From: CAIKMD01 sp035552195
Lineage (GTDB): Bacteria; Pseudomonadota; Alphaproteobacteria; ATCC43930; CGMCC-115725
Assembly (NCBI GenBank): GCA_035552195.1
Contig: DASZLU010000123.1
Coordinates: forward strand, 1-64,000
Length of the DNA: 64,000 nucleotides
Direction of reading: 5' to 3'
Shown: positions 15,941 to 25,300 of the stretch, in pieces
Numbering within the stretch: position 1 is the first letter of the stretch
How the letters are laid out: every line of letters starts with the position of its first letter
The notes under the pieces: model-generated
What the model was told of the DNA's origin: nothing
Databases searched by the model: none
Seen by the model: the letters and a program-made list of their open reading frames with translations, nothing else
Translations under genes and position numbers: made by a program

Positions 15941-17104
15941 ATGGCCGACGGCGGCGAGCGGCTGACAGTCCGGATCGTCGACGACCTCTCCACCGTTCCG
16001 GCTGCTGCCTGGGATGCCTGCGCCGGCGCCGACAATCCTTTCGTCTGCCACGCTTTCCTGCAGGCGCTTGAGGAATCAGGCTCGGCGACACGCGAGACCG
16101 GCTGGTTGCCGCAGCATGTCATCATCGAGGACGATACGAAACGCATCCTCGGCGCCGTGCCGATGTATCTCAAAGGCCATTCCTACGGCGAATACATCTT
16201 CGATCATGGCTGGGCCTCGGGGTATGAGCGCGCCGGCGGAAGCTACTACCCGAAACTGCTGGCGGCCGTGCCGTTCACGCCAGCGACCGGACCGCGGCTG
16301 CTGCTCCATCCCAATGCCGATCCCGACATCAGGAATACGCTGATCGCGGCCATGGTCGAGATCGCCAAGGCGCGCAAAGTCTCCTCGCTGCATGTCAATT
16401 TTATGCCCGAGGCCGAATGGAAAGAGCTCGGCGAGGCGGGCTTCGTCCAGCGTATCGGCCGGCAATTCCATTGGGAGAATAACGGCTATAAGAGCTTCGA
16501 CGATTTCCTCGAGGCGCTCAATTCGCGCAAGCGCAAGCAGATCAGGCGCGAGCGCCGCGATTCGCTCGACGGCGGGATCGAGATCGAGACGCTGACCGGC
16601 GACGCGTTGAAGCCGGCGCATTGGGATGTGTTCTTCCGCTTTTATATGTCGACCTCGGATCGCAAATGGGGTTCTGCCTACCTGACGCGCGAATTCTTCA
16701 CGCTGCTACACCAGCGCATGGCGGATAAGGTTGTATTGATCATGGCGCGCAAGGGAGAACGCTGGATTGGCGGCGCGCTCAACCTCCTCGGCAGCGACAC
16801 ATTGTTCGGCCGCAACTGGGGATGTAGTGGCGACCACCCCTTCCTCCATTTCGAAGTGTGTTATTACCGCGCGCTCGACTTCGCGATCGAACGCGGGCTG
16901 AAGCGCGTCGAGGCCGGCGCGCAAGGCCAGCACAAGATTCAGCGCGGCTATCTTCCCTCGCCGATCTACAGCGCACATTGGATTCGCGATCCGGGCTTCG
17001 AGCGCGCCGTCACCGATTTTTGCCGCCGCGAGCGACGCGCCATCGAGAACGAGATGGAAGAGCTCGAAGAAGGCCTCTCACCGTTCAAGCGCGAAACCGA
17101 ATAG
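15941..17104 (+). CDS. GNAT/FemAB-like N-acetyltransferase (DUF482 family)
   Basis: The 387-residue cytosolic protein has the two-domain FemAB-like GNAT fold of the DUF482 (peptidogalycan biosynthesis) family. Markers are NPFVCHAFLQALEESGSA near 25-45, GEYIFDHGWASGYER near 85, KRKQIRRERRD near 200, and GRNWGCSGDHPFLHFEVCYY near 290, with GAQGQHKIQRGYLP near 325. Members are proposed to transfer amino acids or acyl groups, but no substrate is established. It starts directly at the ridA stop, forming a two-gene operon. Confidence 0.83.
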   Translation: MADGGERLTVRIVDDLSTVPAAAWDACAGADNPFVCHAFLQALEESGSATRETGWLPQHVIIEDDTKRILGAVPMYLKGHSYGEYIFDHGWASGYERAGGSYYPKLLAAVPFTPATGPRLLLHPNADPDIRNTLIAAMVEIAKARKVSSLHVNFMPEAEWKELGEAGFVQRIGRQFHWENNGYKSFDDFLEALNSRKRKQIRRERRDSLDGGIEIETLTGDALKPAHWDVFFRFYMSTSDRKWGSAYLTREFFTLLHQRMADKVVLIMARKGERWIGGALNLLGSDTLFGRNWGCSGDHPFLHFEVCYYRALDFAIERGLKRVEAGAQGQHKIQRGYLPSPIYSAHWIRDPGFERAVTDFCRRERRAIENEMEELEEGLSPFKRETE

Positions 17105-17355
17105 CCGCGCCGCAACCCTCGGTATTTTACCATGCTTGCGGGTTGCTACTCTGCGATGGGCTCGCCACGGGAGAGCGTTTATCGCCGTTCATCATGTTTT
17201 GCGAGCGCATCGCATCACTCGCACCGAAGCGGTGCGTGGTGCGTTATTGCTGAATAGAATGACCTGATATAGAATTTGAATGACCCAGATGGATAAGGTT
17301 TGGCGCTGTTTGCGCCCGTGCTCGGGGGTAAGGCTCGGGTGCTTTGGGGGAGATA

Positions 17356-17559
17356 ATGAGTTTGCGCACGGAAGACGATATCGATGCCGTCGAAGCGGCA
17401 GAAACCAACCAAGAACCGCTCGCACCTTATCTCGCTCTCGATCGCCTGCTTCGCTACGCGCGAAGCGAGGCCCTTAGCCAAAACCGCGAAAAGACCGCCA
17501 GCCTGATCGAGGCGGCGATTATATCGCTTCCCGATACAACCTGCCTCTCAAGACAATAA
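17356..17559 (+). CDS. Small hypothetical protein
   Basis: It has 67 residues, acidic at the N-terminus (SLRTEDDIDAVEAAE), then a probable amphipathic helical region, APYLALDRLLRYARSEA and REKTASLIEAAIISL. No membrane segment or known motif. The RBS GGGGGAG six bases before ATG 17356 is strong, which supports translation; an ATG four codons earlier has no such site. It stands alone with about 250 bases upstream, and its function is unknown. Confidence 0.6.
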   Translation: MSLRTEDDIDAVEAAETNQEPLAPYLALDRLLRYARSEALSQNREKTASLIEAAIISLPDTTCLSRQ

Positions 17560-17679
17560 AGCGTCTCCTCCGGATTAGAGCCTGGTGCAGATAGCGCTCC
17601 GGGCACCCGGCCCGCTAGAATGGCGCGCTAGAAGGGCGTGACGCGCACCATCATCGCGCGCCCGGGGGGGAGGAAAACC

Positions 17680-18693
17680 ATGATCCGATCGCTGTTGCGG
17701 TTGTCCGTGCTGCTGACCGTTGTGCTAGCCGCCGGCAGTACATGCGCCGAAGAGCGCACGTTGATCTTTGCAACGACGAATACACCCACTGCGCATCTCA
17801 ACGTCCAATTCCTCCATCCGTGGGCCGAGGCCATCAATCAGGATGGTAAAGGCGCGGTCCAATTGGACGTCCGCGACGGTACCGCGATCGTCAACGTGGC
17901 CAATTATTACGATCGCGTGACAGCCGGCGTCGTGCAGATATCCTGGGGCCTGCTGAGCACCGTCGCCGGCAAATTCCCGCGCTCCGACGTTGCGACCCTG
18001 CCCTTCATGGCCAAAAGCGCCGCCGATGCGTCGCAGGCTTTGTGGCGGCTCTATAAAGCGGGCACGCTCGGCAACGAATTCGCCGATCTGCATCCGCTGA
18101 TGATCATCGCCCTGACGCCGTCGGGCATCCACATGTCGCACCCGCTCAAGGCGCTCGACAATCTCGGCGGCGCGAAGCTGGTCATTGCCTCGAAGGTCAA
18201 CGCCGACGCGATCGCGCTACTCGGCGGCGCGCCGCTCTCGATCCCGCTCAGCGAGATGTATGAAGCGATCCAGCGCGGCACGGCCGATGGCGCCGCGGTC
18301 GCCTGGACCTCGTTCGATCCCTTCAAGCTGGCCGAAGTGACGAGCTACCACGTCGATACGCGGCTCGGCACGTCGTCGGCAATGATGTTCATGACCAAGG
18401 CGACCTGGGATTCGTTGTCGCCAGAGGCGCAGAAGGCACTCGACAAGCATTCCGGCGAAATGGAAAGCCGCGCTTTCGGCGCTTGGTGGGACGGCGAGCG
18501 CAAAGCCGGCAAGAACAACACCATCGCCCGCGGCGACAAGCGTACCATCGTCGAGCTGACGCCCGAGCAAACCGCCGATTGGCAGAAGAAGCTCGAACCA
18601 ATCAACGAGAATTGGGCGAAGAACACGCCCGATGGCGCTAAGGTGCTGGCCGCGTTCAAGGCCGAAGTGGCGAAGATCGAGGCCGGCCAGTGA
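17680..18693 (+). CDS. TRAP transporter substrate-binding protein (DctP type), copy 1
   Basis: The 337-residue periplasmic receptor has signal peptide MIRSLLRLSVLLTVVLAAGS and a DctP-like fold. Features include LHPWAEAINQDGKGAVQLDVRDG, GVVQISWGLLSTVAGKFPRSD (shortened) and the C-terminal TPDGAKVLAAFKAEVAKIEAG typical of the family. Such receptors deliver carboxylates to DctQM, which are not next to it. It overlaps the next gene, a close paralogue, by four bases (GTGA). The RBS GGGGGGGAGG is strong. Confidence 0.88.
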   Translation: MIRSLLRLSVLLTVVLAAGSTCAEERTLIFATTNTPTAHLNVQFLHPWAEAINQDGKGAVQLDVRDGTAIVNVANYYDRVTAGVVQISWGLLSTVAGKFPRSDVATLPFMAKSAADASQALWRLYKAGTLGNEFADLHPLMIIALTPSGIHMSHPLKALDNLGGAKLVIASKVNADAIALLGGAPLSIPLSEMYEAIQRGTADGAAVAWTSFDPFKLAEVTSYHVDTRLGTSSAMMFMTKATWDSLSPEAQKALDKHSGEMESRAFGAWWDGERKAGKNNTIARGDKRTIVELTPEQTADWQKKLEPINENWAKNTPDGAKVLAAFKAEVAKIEAGQ

Positions 18694-19718
18694 GCATGCG
18701 TCGGAGCATGCGCTGTGTCGCTCTTGCCCTGTCGTTGTTTGCCTCAACGGCGTTCGCGTGGCCGGCGGCCGCCGACGAGACGGTGCTGAACTTCGCCACC
18801 ACCAACATCCCGACGACGCGGCTCAACCTCCAATACCTGCATCCCTGGGCCGAGGCAATCAACGCCGACGGCAAGGGCGCGGTACGCATCGAGATCCGCG
18901 ACGGCACCACCATCGCCAATTTCGAGAACTATTTCGACCGCGTGACGGGCAACGTTGTGCAGATCTCCTGGGGTCTGCTCAGCACGGTGCGCGGCAAATT
19001 CCCGCGCTCGGAAGTGTCGACCCTGCCTTTCATGGCGAAGAGCGCGGCCGACGCCTCGCAGGCGATATGGCGGCTCTATAAGCAAGGTCTGATCGCGGGC
19101 GAATACGAAGATCTTCATCCGCTGATGCTGATCGCGCTGACGCCAGCCGGCATCCATATGTCGCATCCGCTCAAATCGCTCGACACGCTAGCGGGCGCCA
19201 AGCTGGTCGTGTCGTCGAAAGTCAACGCGGATTCCGCCTCGCTGCTCGGCGGCACGCCGCTCTCGATCCCCTTGAGCGAAATGTACGCCGCGATCCAACG
19301 CGGCACGGCCGATGGCACGATCGCGGCCTGGACGTCGTTCGATCCGTTCCATCTCGCCGAGGTCACGAATTATCACGTCGATGCGCGGCTCGGCACGTCC
19401 GCGGCGATGATGTTCATGACTAAGGCGACCTACGATGTCTTATCGCCCGTGGCGAAGAAGGCCATCGACGCGCATTCCGGCGAGATGGAGAGCCGCGCGT
19501 TCGGCGCCTGGTGGGACGGCGAGCGCAAAGCCGGCCGGGAAAACACCGTCGCGCGTGGCGATAAGCGCACGATCGTCGACCTCACGCCCGAGCAGACCGC
19601 CGCGTGGCAAAAAAAGCTCGAGCCCCTGACCGAGAACTGGGTGCGCAATACGCCCGATGGCGAAAAAGTCTTGGCCGCTTATCGCGCCGAATTGGCGAAG
19701 ATCGAAAACGGCCCATGA
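18690..19718 (+). CDS. TRAP transporter substrate-binding protein (DctP type), copy 2
   Basis: This 342-residue receptor is a tandem paralogue of the gene before it. By eye most residues match, including VVQISWGLLSTV, SAADASQAIWRLYKQG, TPAGIHMSHPLK and SGEMESRAFGAWWDGERKAG. The signal peptide (SLFASTAFAWPAAADET region) has diverged. It starts at GTG overlapping the upstream stop and ends overlapping the nucleotidyltransferase ATG. Two receptors with slightly different ligand specificity, or a heteromeric pair, are possible. Confidence 0.88.
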   Translation: MSMRRSMRCVALALSLFASTAFAWPAAADETVLNFATTNIPTTRLNLQYLHPWAEAINADGKGAVRIEIRDGTTIANFENYFDRVTGNVVQISWGLLSTVRGKFPRSEVSTLPFMAKSAADASQAIWRLYKQGLIAGEYEDLHPLMLIALTPAGIHMSHPLKSLDTLAGAKLVVSSKVNADSASLLGGTPLSIPLSEMYAAIQRGTADGTIAAWTSFDPFHLAEVTNYHVDARLGTSAAMMFMTKATYDVLSPVAKKAIDAHSGEMESRAFGAWWDGERKAGRENTVARGDKRTIVDLTPEQTAAWQKKLEPLTENWVRNTPDGEKVLAAYRAELAKIENGP

Positions 19719-20437
19719 ACGACGACGTCGCGATGGCCGAGAAAGCGCGCGACCTGGCACGCGGCGTCGCCATCTATTGGCAGGACAAGCTCGGCGAGCG
19801 CTTTCTCGGCTTTTACCTGATCGGCAGCCTGGCCCATGGCGGCTACAGCGCACGCTACAGCGATGTCGATGTCGCGCTGATCTCGACCGACGGCGTGACG
19901 CCGATCGAGATCGAAGCGATGCGCCAATATGCGCGGAAATACTCGCCCGAGCTCGCGTCCAAGCTGTCACTGTTCTGGACCGATCGCGGCTTCACCAAAG
20001 GCCGCTTCCCGCCGCTCGACAGGCTCGACTACCTCGATCATGCGCAGCCGGTGCTCGAACGCGAGCGCGTCGTACCAGCGCGCCCGAGCCTCGAGGAGGT
20101 CCACGCCTATCTCCGCGGTCAGCCGTTCGATTCCTGGCGTGACCAGATTGCCCGCGTCACCGCGATGACGATGCTCGATGATCCGACCCGCCGTACGTAT
20201 ATCCGCGCCCTGCTCTACACCGCGCGCTTCCTCTATAGCTGGCACACCGGCCGCATGGCGTCGAATGACGAGGCGGTCACATTCCTCCATGCACAGCCGC
20301 AGCCCGGCATCGATCTCGATCTCGTCGACCGCGCCCTCGCCTGCCGCCGCGCAAATCGGCCGTCGGACGAGCTTTTCGCCGAGCGCGGCAAGCTTGCCGG
20401 CCAGTTCGCGGCCTGCGCTAAGATCGCCGGCACCTGA
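19715..20437 (+). CDS. Nucleotidyltransferase-domain protein
   Basis: The 240-residue cytosolic protein has a Pol beta-like nucleotidyltransferase motif, IGSLAHGGYSARYSDVDVAL: Gly37-Ser38, then Asp50 and Asp52 as metal ligands. The C-terminal part is helical (RTYIRALLYTARFLYSW) as in aminoglycoside adenylyltransferases of the AadA/ANT type. The substrate is unknown. It overlaps the preceding TRAP receptor by ATGA, so the two are translationally coupled, an unexpected pairing. A longer in-frame start lies inside the receptor gene. Confidence 0.78.
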   Translation: MNDDVAMAEKARDLARGVAIYWQDKLGERFLGFYLIGSLAHGGYSARYSDVDVALISTDGVTPIEIEAMRQYARKYSPELASKLSLFWTDRGFTKGRFPPLDRLDYLDHAQPVLERERVVPARPSLEEVHAYLRGQPFDSWRDQIARVTAMTMLDDPTRRTYIRALLYTARFLYSWHTGRMASNDEAVTFLHAQPQPGIDLDLVDRALACRRANRPSDELFAERGKLAGQFAACAKIAGT

Positions 20438-20449
20438 AGGAGAAATGCG

Positions 20450-21103
20450 ATGCCCGTCATTGTTCAACAGGGCCCCGATATCAAGACCTCGGGGCTGATC
20501 ATCGTCGATATGCAGAACGACTTCGTTCATCCCGAGGGCGGGTTCGCGCATCGCGCACGCGAGAACCCCGAGGCGCAGATCGACATGCCCTTTCTCATGG
20601 GAACTGTTGGCCCGGCGGCGAAGCTCGCCGCCGCGTTCCGCAAGGCCGGCCGCCCCGTCGTCTATATCGCGCATGTGCTGAAGCCCGATTATTCCGACGC
20701 GCAATTCCCCTATTGGCGTGCAACCCGCGGCTCGCTCTCCAGCAACCGCACCTTCATCACCGAAGGCACCTGGGGCGCGCAGATCATCGACGAGTTGAAG
20801 CCGCAGGACGGCGAGCATCTCGTGGTTAAGAAAGGGTTCGGCGGCTTCTCGAACACGCCGCTCGACACGATCCTGCGCAATCTTGGCGTGACGACCTGTG
20901 TCGTCTGCGGCGTAACAACCTGCGTCTGCGTGTCGACTACCGTCCGCGGCGGGGTCGAGCATAATTATCGCATGATCCTCGCCAGCGACGCAGTCGCCGA
21001 AGTGCATCGTGACACGCATGCGGCCGAGCTCAAGACAATGCAGCGGGTTTTTGCCGAAGTAAAAACCGCCGACGAGATTGCGGCGATGCTGGCCACCGCC
21101 TAA
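20450..21103 (+). CDS. Isochorismatase-family cysteine hydrolase
   Basis: The 217-residue alpha/beta hydrolase of the isochorismatase fold has the catalytic triad visible as Asp20 (IIVDMQNDF), a Lys at 127 or 128 (VVKKGFGGFS) and Cys160 (TTCVCVSTTVRGG). Family members hydrolyse amides or vinyl ethers such as N-carbamoylsarcosine, ureidoacrylate, biuret or nicotinamide. AGGAGAAATGCG precedes the ATG. It lies 12 bases after the nucleotidyltransferase and 27 before an MFS carrier, suggesting uptake and hydrolysis of one substrate. Confidence 0.85.
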   Translation: MPVIVQQGPDIKTSGLIIVDMQNDFVHPEGGFAHRARENPEAQIDMPFLMGTVGPAAKLAAAFRKAGRPVVYIAHVLKPDYSDAQFPYWRATRGSLSSNRTFITEGTWGAQIIDELKPQDGEHLVVKKGFGGFSNTPLDTILRNLGVTTCVVCGVTTCVCVSTTVRGGVEHNYRMILASDAVAEVHRDTHAAELKTMQRVFAEVKTADEIAAMLATA

Positions 21104-21130
21104 AAGGCCGCGTCCCAATAGGAGAAAACC

Positions 21131-22561
21131 ATGGCCACCGGCCCCGTCAGCGCCGCGCAGATCGTTGCGCGCATCGAACGTCTGCCGCTCTCGTCCTGGC
21201 ACGCCAAGATCGGGCTGATCATCGGCACCGGCTTCTTCTTCGATGCTTTCGATGCGATGGCGATCGCCTATACGCTGCCGGTACTGGTCGGTCTCTGGCA
21301 TCTGGCGCCGAGCCAGATCGGCTTCGTGATCTCGATCGGCTTCGCCGGGCAGCTCATCGGCTCGCTGTTCTTCGGCTGGCTTGCCGAGAAGATCGGCCGC
21401 GTCCCTTGCGCCGTCGCGGCGCTGGCGATGTTTTCGGTGATGAGCCTCGCCTGCGCCTTCACCTGGGATCTGACCTCGATGGCGATCGCGCGTTTCGTCC
21501 AGGGCCTCGGACTTGGCGCGGAGATCCCGATCCTCGCGACCTATGTGAACGAGCTCGCCAGTGCCAAGCGACGCGGCCGCTTCGCCGTCTCCTACCAAGC
21601 GATGTTCGCCCTTGGCCTGCCGATCACGGCATTCCTCGGCGCGTGGATCGTGCCGCATTTCGGCTGGCAATGGATGTTCATCATCGGCGCGGCGCCGGCA
21701 CTCATCGTGCTGCCTTTCATGGGGCTGTTGCCGGAATCGCCGCGCTGGCTCGCCAATCATGACCGCATCTACGAAGCCGACCGTGTGCTGAGCCGCATTG
21801 AGGCGATCATCTCGAAGAACGGCGCCAAGCCCTTGCCGCCGGCGCAGGCGGCGACGCCCGCTGCAACACTGCTTAATAATCCGAGTGGCGAGACGCAGAT
21901 CAGCGGCTTGTTCCGCGGCGTCTATTTGAAGCGTACGCTAACGGTTTGGACGATGTGGTTCTGCACCTATATCGTCACCTTCGGCGTGCTCACTTGGGCG
22001 CCGACCTTGTGGCGCACGGTCTATCAGCTCTCGGTGCAGCAGGCTCTCACCTATACCACGATCCTCGCGCTGATCGTCGCGCCGGGCCTTTTCGTCACCA
22101 TTCTGCTGATCGACGTCATCGGCCGCCGCAAGCTGTTCCTCATCGGATTGTTCTGCGGCGCGTTGCCGATGCTGTTTCTCGCCTTCCGCCCGGACCTGCC
22201 GGCCTTCACCACCATGCTGCTGATCGCGGTGTCGCAATTCTTCATCGGCATGCTGGCACTGGCGCTCAGCACCTATACCGCTGAGCTCTATCCGACCGAG
22301 TTGCGCGCCCTCGGCGGCGGCTTCGGCAATGCCTGGCTCCGCATCGGCTCAATGGCCGGCCCGGCCTTCATCGGCGCCGCGCTGCCGCTGGCCGGGCTCA
22401 AAGCCGTATTCCTGGCTTTCGGCCTCTTTGCGCTGCTCGGCGGCATCGTCACCGCGCTCTTCGCCATCGAGACCAACGGCAAGCTGCTGGAGCAGCTTTC
22501 GCCCTCGCTGCCGCCGCGCGGCAAGCCACTCGCCAGCGCGCAGCAAGTCGCGGGCGACTAG
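21131..22561 (+). CDS. MFS transporter (sugar/metabolite:H+ symporter type)
   Basis: The 476-residue carrier has 12 hydrophobic segments. GTGFFFDAFDAMAIAYTLPVL in helix 1 and FFGWLAEKIGRVPCA in loop 2-3 are typical of the sugar porter and aromatic acid branches; FMGLLPESPRWL marks the end of helix 6. The long central loop is cytoplasmic. The TAYTAELYPTELRA-type segment (here STYTAELYPTELRA) is near helix 10. It probably imports the substrate of the isochorismatase-type hydrolase upstream. It is convergent with the CocE gene. Confidence 0.83.
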   Translation: MATGPVSAAQIVARIERLPLSSWHAKIGLIIGTGFFFDAFDAMAIAYTLPVLVGLWHLAPSQIGFVISIGFAGQLIGSLFFGWLAEKIGRVPCAVAALAMFSVMSLACAFTWDLTSMAIARFVQGLGLGAEIPILATYVNELASAKRRGRFAVSYQAMFALGLPITAFLGAWIVPHFGWQWMFIIGAAPALIVLPFMGLLPESPRWLANHDRIYEADRVLSRIEAIISKNGAKPLPPAQAATPAATLLNNPSGETQISGLFRGVYLKRTLTVWTMWFCTYIVTFGVLTWAPTLWRTVYQLSVQQALTYTTILALIVAPGLFVTILLIDVIGRRKLFLIGLFCGALPMLFLAFRPDLPAFTTMLLIAVSQFFIGMLALALSTYTAELYPTELRALGGGFGNAWLRIGSMAGPAFIGAALPLAGLKAVFLAFGLFALLGGIVTALFAIETNGKLLEQLSPSLPPRGKPLASAQQVAGD

Positions 22562-22612
22562 AGAGGCTCAACCGAGCCGACGAAGATGACCGGCCGGCTG
22601 GCGCCCTTTTTG

Positions 22613-24265
22613 CTAGTTCCCGTCCATCACCGGCAGCAGCAGGCGCGAGGGATAGCGCGCGTCGTGATGGATCGTGTCGCGCCCCACCTTGTCCGGCGTG
22701 TAGGGGTGCGCGAAATGCGCCTCGGTTACGGTCGAATCGCCGTTCGCCAGCTCCAGCCGGATGCGGCTGCCGGCCTTGAAGCGATAGGCTGTCGGCATCA
22801 CCGCGATAGTGAATTCGTAGATGCGGTTCGGCGTCAGCATCTGTTGCTTGGTGTGGCTGTAATGTGGCGCGTGCGGCTTCGACAGTTTCTTGTCGACGGC
22901 CCGCATCGAGGCACGCAGCCAGCCTTTGGTGACGATGCGCGAGCGCGGCTGAAGATCGGCCGCGCGATCCGCTTCGCTCTGCGGCATCTGCTCCGACAGC
23001 TTCACGAAGAAATCCATATCGTTCCGGCTCGAGGCCACATGCAGGATCAGCTCGATGGGCCCGGCGATATCGAGAGCGCGCTCGAGCGGCGCCGTGACGT
23101 AGGTCAGTACCCGCCGCACCGGATCGGGCCGGCCATCCTTGCCCGGCCCGACGACGCCTTGTCGCCAACCCGCGTTCGGATAATCGAACACCGTTGAATT
23201 GCCTTGCCCTTCGGGCGCATTCGCTGAGAGCGCACCGTCATTGAGCGAGGCGACGCTGCCCGTTGGGCCGGCGCCAAGATAATACGGCACGTAGCGCGAA
23301 TTCTTCGGCGGCCAATTCGGCGCGCTGTCGAAGCGATCTGCGCCGGTCACGAAGTAGCGCACATCCGGCTCGTCGAGATACGAGGTGCGTTGGCCTTTGA
23401 GATAGCAATCGTAAAACGGCAGCAGATATTTCTCGTGGAAAGCGATACTCGAATAATCGGCGACCGCGGCATACACGTCGGATGAACCGAAGACGAGCAG
23501 CTTCTTCGGTCCGCCGGCGCGCTGGAAGCCGACGATGTTGCCGTTGAGATGAAGATCGACCTTGCTCCAGACCCCGATCGAGAAGACCGGCGTTTTGATC
23601 TTCTCCAGCTTCTCGGCCGCAGCGCGCTCGCGCCAGAACGCATCATAAAGCGTGTGCCGTCGCACCTGGCCGGGATAATCGTAATCGACGAGGCGACGCT
23701 TGCCGGCGGTCGGATAGCCGTTGACCGTCCGTACCTGATCCCACCAGCTCGTCGGATAGTTGCCGGGAATGCCGCCGGTGTAAGCACTATCGCGATAGGT
23801 ATCGATATGCCCGTCATAGGGCGCGACGCAGGCGAGATGCGGCGGATTCTGTGTCGCCATGAACCACTGCGAGCGCGCGAAGTAGCTCTGGCCGATACCG
23901 CCGATCTTGCCGTTCGACCAGCGCTGCGCCGCGATCCATTCGACGACCTCGTAAAGGTCGCGCTGCTCGCGCTTGCATTGATAGCGATACTCGCCGCCCG
24001 AGCGGCCGGTGCCGCGCACGTCCATGTGGATATAGGCGTAGCCCTGTTCGAGATACCAGGCGATCGGCCCGGTCTCGCGCCAGAGGAAGAGCGGTATGGC
24101 CGGCGCCATGTCGTTGTCGAAGCGATAGGGCGACGCGGCGAGCAGCGTCGGAAAACGCTCCTTGCCAGGCGGAAGAAAGAGAGCGGCGGCGATTTTCACG
24201 CCGTCGCTCATCGGGATGGAAACAATGCGTGTCGGCGGGATCGGCTCTTCACCCGGCAATGCCAT
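22613..24265 (-). CDS. CocE/NonD family hydrolase (Xaa-Pro peptidase S15-like)
   Basis: The 550-residue esterase or peptidase has an alpha/beta hydrolase core with MDVRGTGRSGGEY near 81-93 and nucleophile Ser127 in GGIGQSYFARSQ, and a C-terminal jelly-roll (PepX_C) with RLELANGDSTVTEAHF near the end. The last Gly of the usual GxSYxG elbow is Ala. Relatives hydrolyse cocaine, amino acid esters or acylated substrates. It starts 2 bases after a solute-binding protein gene, so uptake and hydrolysis are probably linked. Confidence 0.85.
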   Translation of the reverse strand: MALPGEEPIPPTRIVSIPMSDGVKIAAALFLPPGKERFPTLLAASPYRFDNDMAPAIPLFLWRETGPIAWYLEQGYAYIHMDVRGTGRSGGEYRYQCKREQRDLYEVVEWIAAQRWSNGKIGGIGQSYFARSQWFMATQNPPHLACVAPYDGHIDTYRDSAYTGGIPGNYPTSWWDQVRTVNGYPTAGKRRLVDYDYPGQVRRHTLYDAFWRERAAAEKLEKIKTPVFSIGVWSKVDLHLNGNIVGFQRAGGPKKLLVFGSSDVYAAVADYSSIAFHEKYLLPFYDCYLKGQRTSYLDEPDVRYFVTGADRFDSAPNWPPKNSRYVPYYLGAGPTGSVASLNDGALSANAPEGQGNSTVFDYPNAGWRQGVVGPGKDGRPDPVRRVLTYVTAPLERALDIAGPIELILHVASSRNDMDFFVKLSEQMPQSEADRAADLQPRSRIVTKGWLRASMRAVDKKLSKPHAPHYSHTKQQMLTPNRIYEFTIAVMPTAYRFKAGSRIRLELANGDSTVTEAHFAHPYTPDKVGRDTIHHDARYPSRLLLPVMDGN

Positions 24266-24267
24266 TC

Positions 24268-25293
24268 TTACGACCCTTCCTTGACGCGTTTGGCGGCTTC
24301 TTCGACCGGACCGAGATCGACATATTTCGGCGATACTTTCACGGTCTGCTTGATGAGCTTGTATTTCAGCTCGACGTCGAGCGCGTGCTGCGTGCCCTCG
24401 ATATCGGGTTTGCCGTCGGGCGAGCGATAAGAATCTTCCTTGGTGAATACGTAAGCCAGCGTCTCGGGTTTCGCCTTGGTTACCGCGGCCGCGATCGCCA
24501 CCGCTTCATCGTGATGCGCGGGATCGAGGAACCAGCGCACGGCACGGATATGATCGGCGAGGAAATCGACCACCGCCGCGCGATGAGCCGCCAGCACATC
24601 GGCGCGCATCGCCCAGAGCACAGCCTGAATGCGTCCCTCGCCGTCCGCCGCGGTGAAGAGCTGCCGGTACTTGCCCTGCTCGGTCATCAGGTAGCGGAAT
24701 TGCGGCAGCAGGTTGATGAGATCGACTTTGCCCTCATCCAGCATCGCAGGCATGGTGTTGAAATTCGCCTCGACGGTGACGAAGTCCTTGTCCTCGAGCC
24801 CGTGCGCGCGCAGGTTGATGCGCATCGCCGAATCGCCGAATGAGCCGATGGCGTTGGTCGCGACGATCTTGCCGCGCAGATCCTCAATCTTCTGGACCGG
24901 GCTGTCCTTGCGCACGACGAAGGTGATCGTCCCATAGCCCGGCACGCCGTCCTGGAACACGTCGGCGATGATCCGCACATCGAGATGCGCGTTGTCGACC
25001 GCAAGAGCGACCGCTTCCGGACCGAAGGCCGCGATATCGAGATCGTTGGTCGCCAGCGCGGTGATTTGCGGCGTGGTGCCCTGGAAATGGGTGCTCTCGA
25101 CATCGTAGGTCTTTCCGAAATTCGGGAAGACATCGGGATGACGATTGTGCAGTTCATCGATGAGCGGCTGCGCATGCGTCGGTGTCGTCACCCAGCCAAC
25201 GCGCACCTTCCATGGATCGGCGCTCGCACCGCTCGACGCGCCGGCAACGAAAGCAACACTCGCCGAAGCGAGAATCATGGTCCTAAGCTTCAT
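24268..25293 (-). CDS. ABC transporter substrate-binding protein (SsuA/NMT1-like)
   Basis: The 341-residue periplasmic receptor has signal peptide MKLRTMILASASVAFVAGASSGASA. KVRVGWVTTPTHAQPLIDEL opens the NMT1/SsuA-like domain; GTTPQITALATNDLDIAAFGPEAV (shortened) is the ligand-sensing loop. Homologues bind nitrate, taurine or alkanesulfonates, but this one lacks an adjacent permease and ATPase. Its partner downstream is a CocE hydrolase. The ribosome site GGGAGG is paired in a 14-bp hairpin in the leader, which suggests translational control. Confidence 0.82.
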   Translation of the reverse strand: MKLRTMILASASVAFVAGASSGASADPWKVRVGWVTTPTHAQPLIDELHNRHPDVFPNFGKTYDVESTHFQGTTPQITALATNDLDIAAFGPEAVALAVDNAHLDVRIIADVFQDGVPGYGTITFVVRKDSPVQKIEDLRGKIVATNAIGSFGDSAMRINLRAHGLEDKDFVTVEANFNTMPAMLDEGKVDLINLLPQFRYLMTEQGKYRQLFTAADGEGRIQAVLWAMRADVLAAHRAAVVDFLADHIRAVRWFLDPAHHDEAVAIAAAVTKAKPETLAYVFTKEDSYRSPDGKPDIEGTQHALDVELKYKLIKQTVKVSPKYVDLGPVEEAAKRVKEGS

Positions 25294-25300
25294 AGCCTGA

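Noticed and set aside
17105..17355. Short frames in the gap before the 67-residue protein
   Set aside because: They overlap each other on both strands and have no ribosome sites; I see only likely promoter DNA.
19967..21760. 597-residue open frame on the minus strand
   Set aside because: It spans three convincing plus-strand genes in antisense and is rich in Arg and His, as shadows are.
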